DNA from: CAZIDL01 sp964537825
GTDB lineage: Bacteria > Bacteroidota > Bacteroidia > Flavobacteriales_D > CAYVSK01
Length of the DNA stretch: 9,225 nt
NCBI GenBank assembly: GCA_964537825.1
Contig: CAZIDL010000081.1
Coordinates: forward strand, 1-9,225
Direction: 5' to 3'
Shown piece after piece: positions 7,235 through 9,225 of this stretch. Position numbers and translations under genes: made by a program. Position 1 is the first letter of the stretch. Each line of letters begins with the position of its first letter. The notes below the pieces were generated by a model, which was not told where the DNA came from, searched no databases, and saw only the letters and a program-made list of their open reading frames with translations.

Positions 7235-8350
7235 ATGGTCCAGATCCCCCAGCACATTCGTTCCCTCAAGACCTACGAGCCGGGCGAGCCCGTCGAGCAA
7301 TTGAAGAAGAAGTACGGGCATGAACGGATGGCCGTGCTCTGGAACAGCGAGAGTTGCTTCGGGATGTCCCCGAAGGCCAGGGAGGCCATGGAGGCTAACC
7401 TCGAAGCCAGCTTTTCTTATCCGGACCCCTTGGCCACTGAGGCACGCGAACGGATCGCGGATAATCTCGGCAAGCGGAAGGAGAACGTGGTGCTGGGGAA
7501 TGCCTCCGAAGGCGTGCTCTACAACATCTTCACAGCATTTTGTAGTGGGAAAGAAGAGCTTTTAAGTTCCGAGGGGACCTTCGTTATCGCCTACATCTGG
7601 GCCACGATCCACAACATTCCCGGAATCCGTACCCCCATGACCGCCGATCATCGCTACGACCTTGAGGGGATCCTGGAGCGGATCAACCAACGGACGAAGG
7701 TCATTTACATCGCCAACTCCAACAATCCGACCGGTACGATGGTGGGGCGGAAGGAGCTCAAGGAATTCCTCGAACAAGTGCCTGAGGAGATCCTCGTGGT
7801 CGTGGATGAAGCATACCACGAGTTCGCGGCGGACCTTTCCGACGACTTCCCCGATACAGCGACCGAAAAGGCGTTCGATCGTCCCAATCTGATCACCCTC
7901 CGTTCCCTCTCGAAGGCTTATGGGCTGGCGGGAGTGCGGACCGGTTTTGCGGTGGGGCCGGAGGAGCTGATCGATACCTTGCTGCGCGTCAAGCTGATCT
8001 TCGAGCCTTCGCATCTTGCCCAAGTTGCTGCTCCCGCTGCTTTTGAGGATGAGGCCTTCCTGGAGAAGGTTCTCAAGAACAATCGCGAAGGGCTTGAATA
8101 TTACTACCGGGAGCTCAACCGCTTGGGCATCACCTATCACCCTTCTTATACGAATTTTGTGATGCTGGAAATGGACTCCGGTGAGGAGGCTGACTACGTG
8201 GCCCAGAAGCTGATGGAGCGGGGCGTCCTTGTACGACCGCTCGGGGCCTTTGGCCGCCCGCATTGCATTCGGGTGGCTGTAGGAAAGCCCGAGGACAATC
8301 GCGCTTTCATCGAGAACCTGGAAGCATTGGTCCCGGAGCTTCAGGGTTGA
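7235..8350 (+). CDS. HisC-like PLP-dependent aminotransferase (class I/II)
   Basis: Cytoplasmic fold-type I PLP enzyme of 371 residues, closest by eye to histidinol-phosphate aminotransferases. The N terminus QIPQHIRSLKTYEPG has the family pattern. Cofactor residues: Tyr62 (SYPDP), Asn164 (NNPTG), Asp191 and Tyr194 (DEAYHEF), Lys227 (SLSKAYGLAG, Schiff-base lysine) and Arg235. Arg346 (CIRVAVG) should bind the substrate carboxylate. The usual N-terminal NEN-P-G-P-SP motif is altered to WNSESCFGMSP (36-46), and no histidine genes lie nearby. A role in histidine synthesis is therefore uncertain; another amino-acid or amino-phosphate substrate is possible. The start is ATG at 7235, matching the family's N terminus; an upstream in-frame TTG (7220) would add five atypical residues. 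No terminator is seen before the tRNA promoter. Confidence 0.88.
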   Translation: MVQIPQHIRSLKTYEPGEPVEQLKKKYGHERMAVLWNSESCFGMSPKAREAMEANLEASFSYPDPLATEARERIADNLGKRKENVVLGNASEGVLYNIFTAFCSGKEELLSSEGTFVIAYIWATIHNIPGIRTPMTADHRYDLEGILERINQRTKVIYIANSNNPTGTMVGRKELKEFLEQVPEEILVVVDEAYHEFAADLSDDFPDTATEKAFDRPNLITLRSLSKAYGLAGVRTGFAVGPEELIDTLLRVKLIFEPSHLAQVAAPAAFEDEAFLEKVLKNNREGLEYYYRELNRLGITYHPSYTNFVMLEMDSGEEADYVAQKLMERGVLVRPLGAFGRPHCIRVAVGKPEDNRAFIENLEALVPELQG

Positions 8351-8406
8351 AGCTTGAAGGGGTGTGCTATTTCCCTCCTTACATGAAAAAAATCGCGCAG
8401 CACCTT

Positions 8407-8437
8407 TTTGCGGAAAAGCTCAATTCTAATAGCTTTG
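8407..8437 (+). promoter_or_regulatory. Bacteroidota promoter of the tRNA-Glu gene
   Basis: TTTG (8407-8410), exactly 19 bases, then TAGCTTTG (8430-8437) match the Bacteroidota consensus TTTG-N19-TAnnTTTG at every fixed position. The predicted start point is near 8444, about 10 bases before the mature tRNA. This is the best promoter in the window and should also be the source of any read-through into the nuclease gene. Confidence 0.8.
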
Positions 8438-8453
8438 CAGCCCCAAGCAAGAA

Positions 8454-8525
8454 GGCCCGTTCGTCTAGTGGTTAGGACACCAGGTTTTCATCCTGGAGAC
8501 AGGGGTTCGATTCCCCTACGGGCTG
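8454..8525 (+). tRNA. tRNA-Glu (anticodon TTC)
   Basis: Full cloverleaf. The acceptor stem is GGCCCGT (8454-8460) with ACGGGCT (8518-8524), closed by a G-U pair. The D arm lies at about 8463-8478. The anticodon stem is CCAGG/CCTGG (8480-8484 and 8492-8496), with loop TTTTCAT and anticodon TTC at 8487-8489. The T stem is AGGGG/CCCCT with loop TTCGATT (8506-8512). The discriminator base is G8525. CCA is not encoded. The 3' part from the anticodon loop on is repeated at 8828-8905. Confidence 0.97.
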
Positions 8526-8538
8526 CTTTTTTCAAAAG

Positions 8539-8568
8539 ACCCCATCCGTTCGCGGTTGGGGTTTTTTT
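8539..8568 (+). terminator. tRNA-Glu terminator with UUCG tetraloop
   Basis: ACCCCA (8539-8544) and CCG (8546-8548) pair with CGG (8553-8555) and TGGGGT (8557-8562) around a TTCG loop, with one T-T mismatch. Seven Ts follow (8562-8568). AAAA before the stem can pair with the T-run, so it may work on both strands. It begins 13 bases after the tRNA and ends 13 bases before the nuclease ATG. Confidence 0.88.
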
Positions 8569-8581
8569 GTGGTCTTCGAGT

Positions 8582-8824
8582 ATGTATTACGTATATGTGC
8601 TTGAGAGCGAAAAGGATGGCAAGCGATATATAGGGATGAGTGTTGACCCTGAAGGGCGATTGAAGGAACACAACGCTGGCAAGACCAAGAGCACCAAAGG
8701 GCATCGTCCTTGGAAACTTCTTTACAAAGAGCCATTTGAGAAGCGAGAAAGGGCAAGGGAGCGGGAAAAATACTTTAAGAGTGGTGCTGGTCGGAGATAC
8801 TTGAAGAAGCTTCTCGATCCTTGA
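8582..8824 (+). CDS. Small GIY-YIG nuclease (UPF0213/YhbQ-like)
   Basis: Single-domain GIY-YIG protein of 80 residues, a normal length for the family. It has the first motif YVYVLES (3-9), KRYIGMS (14-20, in place of YIG; catalytic Tyr16), GRLKEHN (25-31; Arg26, His30, Asn31), KSTKGHRPWKLLY (36-48) and the metal-binding Glu62 in REKYFKSGAGRRYLKK. All key residues are present, so it could cut DNA. I start at ATG 8582, where the family domain begins; a longer open frame from 8408 runs through the tRNA and terminator and is not real protein. No promoter fits in the 13 bases after the tRNA terminator, so expression probably needs read-through. The first 60 bases have about 40% G+C, lower than the neighbouring genes look. 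From memory, such genes often lie beside tRNA genes in Bacteroidota; their role is not settled. Confidence 0.85.
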   Translation: MYYVYVLESEKDGKRYIGMSVDPEGRLKEHNAGKTKSTKGHRPWKLLYKEPFEKRERAREREKYFKSGAGRRYLKKLLDP

Positions 8825-8827
8825 AGC

Positions 8828-8905
8828 TTTTCATCCTGGAGACAGGGGTTCCCCGCCCGCCTGAGCGCCGTCAGGCGGTCGGGCGGGGATTCCCCTACGG
8901 GTTGC
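8828..8905 (+). pseudogene. Partial tRNA-Glu copy (3' part) split by a palindrome
   Basis: Bases 8828-8851 equal tRNA 8485-8508, and 8888-8905 equal 8509-8526 except C to T at 8902. The 5' half of a tRNA is absent, as is any promoter, so it cannot make a tRNA. A 36-base palindrome (8852-8887) interrupts the T-loop between C and G of TTCGATT. The copy begins 3 bases after the nuclease stop codon. Confidence 0.9.
8852..8887. repeat. 36-bp GC-rich palindrome inserted in the tRNA copy
   Basis: CCCGCCCG (8852-8859) pairs with CGGGCGGG (8880-8887). Alternatively CCGCCTGA (8857-8864) pairs with TCAGGCGG (8871-8878) around GCGCCG. The outer palindrome extends one base pair into the tRNA sequence (C8851, G8888), and the T-stem strands AGGGG/CCCCT can close it further out. 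The insertion point is exact because the uninterrupted tRNA is present at 8485-8526. No target duplication is visible. It resembles CCTG/CAGG-type palindromic repeats in Bacteroidota, a memory-based comparison. Confidence 0.7.
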
Positions 8906-8911
8906 AGGGAC

Positions 8912-8967
8912 AGTGTGAGTGTGAAGAGTGAGTGTGAGTCGCTCGCTCTCACACTGACACTCACACT
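8912..8967. repeat. GTGTGAG-type imperfect hairpin
   Basis: Outer arms AGTGTGAGTGT (8912-8922) and ACACTCACACT (8957-8967) pair over 11 bp. Inner arms AGTGTGAG (8931-8938) and CTCACACT (8948-8955) pair over 8 bp, around loop TCGCTCGCT. The left side has eight unpaired bases between arms and the right side one. The arms are themselves repetitive (AGTGTGAGTGTG, GAGTGAGTGTGAG). It has no T-run. It lies between the partial tRNA and the next terminator. Confidence 0.7.
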
Positions 8968-8977
8968 CGGATAAAGG

Positions 8978-9005
8978 CCCCGTTCAATGATGAACGGGGT
9001 TTTTT
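8978..9005 (+). terminator. Second strong terminator, after the tRNA copy
   Basis: CCCCGTTCA (8978-8986) pairs perfectly with TGAACGGGG (8991-8999) around ATGA, followed by six Ts (9000-9005). It is the only terminator after the nuclease gene. Since no complete gene lies between the partial tRNA and this hairpin, it may be the original terminator of the tRNA-Glu transcript, left behind when the repeat arose. Confidence 0.88.
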
Positions 9006-9053
9006 GTTTCAGCCTACTAACCGCTTGCTTTACCGATCACCTGTAGCCTTTCT

Positions 9054-9092
9054 AACCGCAGGGGACGCAGAGGGCGCGGAGGAAACGCAGGG
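9054..9092. repeat. CTCTGCG-type interspersed repeat, copy 3
   Basis: AACCGCAGGGGACGCAGAGG followed by GCGCGGAGGAAACGCAGGG is the CGCAG form of the ACAGAGGACACAGAGG repeat at 81-202. On the minus strand it lies just after the end of the partial gene at 9128, which suggests a preference for sites downstream of genes. Confidence 0.55.
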
Positions 9093-9127
9093 CTGCAACA
9101 TCGCAGCAGGTACAGGTCGCGATGTCC

Positions 9128-9225
9128 CTACTGCGATCGCTTCCGTTGAGACCCTTTGAGGGCCATATAGGCCTTCGTCAGGTTGCGCTCTTTCTTGACG
9201 TTCACTTGCTTGAGGAAGGCTTTGG
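9128..9225 (-). CDS. C-terminal end of an unidentified protein
   Basis: On the minus strand one frame entering from the window edge reads 31 residues, KAFLKQVNVKKERNLTKAYMALKGSQ and then RKRSQ, before a TAG at 9128-9130. The composition (basic, lysine- and arginine-rich tail, no rare-residue runs) looks like a true protein end. One other frame closes at once, and the third reads a low-complexity Q/E/R mix. I cannot assign a family. No clear terminator follows: ATCGCAG (9100-9106) and CTGCGAT (9131-9137) form only a 7-bp stem that overlaps the end of the gene. Confidence 0.5.
   Translation of the reverse strand, partial: KAFLKQVNVKKERNLTKAYMALKGSQRKRSQ

Larger units (their letters stand above)
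8485..8905 (+). mobile_element. Candidate mini-element: GIY-YIG gene between tRNA 3' repeats
   Basis: The tRNA segment 8485-8526 reappears at 8828-8905, 41 of 42 bases identical once a 36-base insert is set aside. The repeat starts at the first base of the anticodon loop and ends two bases past the acceptor end. The 343-bp unit between repeat starts holds one terminator and one gene, a GIY-YIG nuclease. This has the geometry of an element integrated into a tRNA gene, with the intact tRNA restored at one end and the displaced 3' piece left at the other. No recombinase is present, so a nuclease-driven event or unequal recombination between tandem tRNAs are alternatives. Confidence 0.4.

Noticed and set aside
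8351..8406. A terminator for the aminotransferase gene.
   Set aside because: No stem followed by a T-run is present in this stretch; the TTTTTG at 8405-8410 belongs to the tRNA promoter.
8408..8581. A longer start for the GIY-YIG gene, reading through the tRNA and its terminator.
   Set aside because: The extra N-terminal residues are a translation of the tRNA and the terminator hairpin; the family domain begins at the ATG at 8582.
8912..8967. The regular GTGTGAG units considered as a CRISPR or tandem array.
   Set aside because: The units are inverted rather than direct repeats with spacers, and there are no cas genes.

Overview
The window looks like chromosomal DNA from a fairly GC-rich member of the Bacteroidota. 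Two kinds of evidence support this. The large secreted amidase ends in a type A type IX secretion (T9SS) sorting domain. The tRNA gene is preceded by a textbook Bacteroidota promoter, TTTG-N19-TAnnTTTG. Start sites lack strong Shine-Dalgarno sequences, and one gene appears to start with TTG, which also fits.

Layout. Bases 1-387 hold no supportable gene. They carry two inverted copies of a CTCTGTG-type interspersed repeat, a C/G-rich folded repeat and a terminator for the gene that follows. On the minus strand (388-3420) is a 1010-residue cell-wall amidase: signal peptide, degenerate lytic-transglycosylase-like domain, zinc amidase_2 domain, CUB domain, concanavalin-like region, Ig-like region and T9SS sorting domain. 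A divergent intergenic region follows. Next on the plus strand are a subtilisin-family protease (3586-5178) and, 2 bp later, a small outer-membrane beta-barrel protein (5181-5915), probably one operon. Convergent to these, on the minus strand, an alpha/beta hydrolase (6354-7127) precedes a hotdog thioesterase (5921-6343), with a 10-bp gap. A HisC-like PLP aminotransferase (7235-8350) is divergent from that pair.

The most unusual part is 8407-9005. A complete tRNA-Glu(TTC) gene with promoter and terminator is followed by an 80-residue GIY-YIG nuclease. After the nuclease comes a second copy of the tRNA 3' part, from the anticodon loop to 2 bases past the acceptor end. This copy is 41/42 identical once a 36-bp GC-rich palindrome, inserted in its T-loop, is removed. 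A GTGTGAG-type hairpin and a second terminator follow. The arrangement resembles a minimal element that entered a tRNA gene and restored it, carrying only a nuclease. This is the best candidate for a poorly described system.

The last 100 bases hold the C-terminal end of an unidentified minus-strand gene, next to a third CTCTGTG/CTCTGCG-type repeat. The protein-coding genes do not form one pathway. The amidase, protease and barrel protein are all exported envelope proteins. The hydrolase, thioesterase and aminotransferase look cytoplasmic and metabolic.
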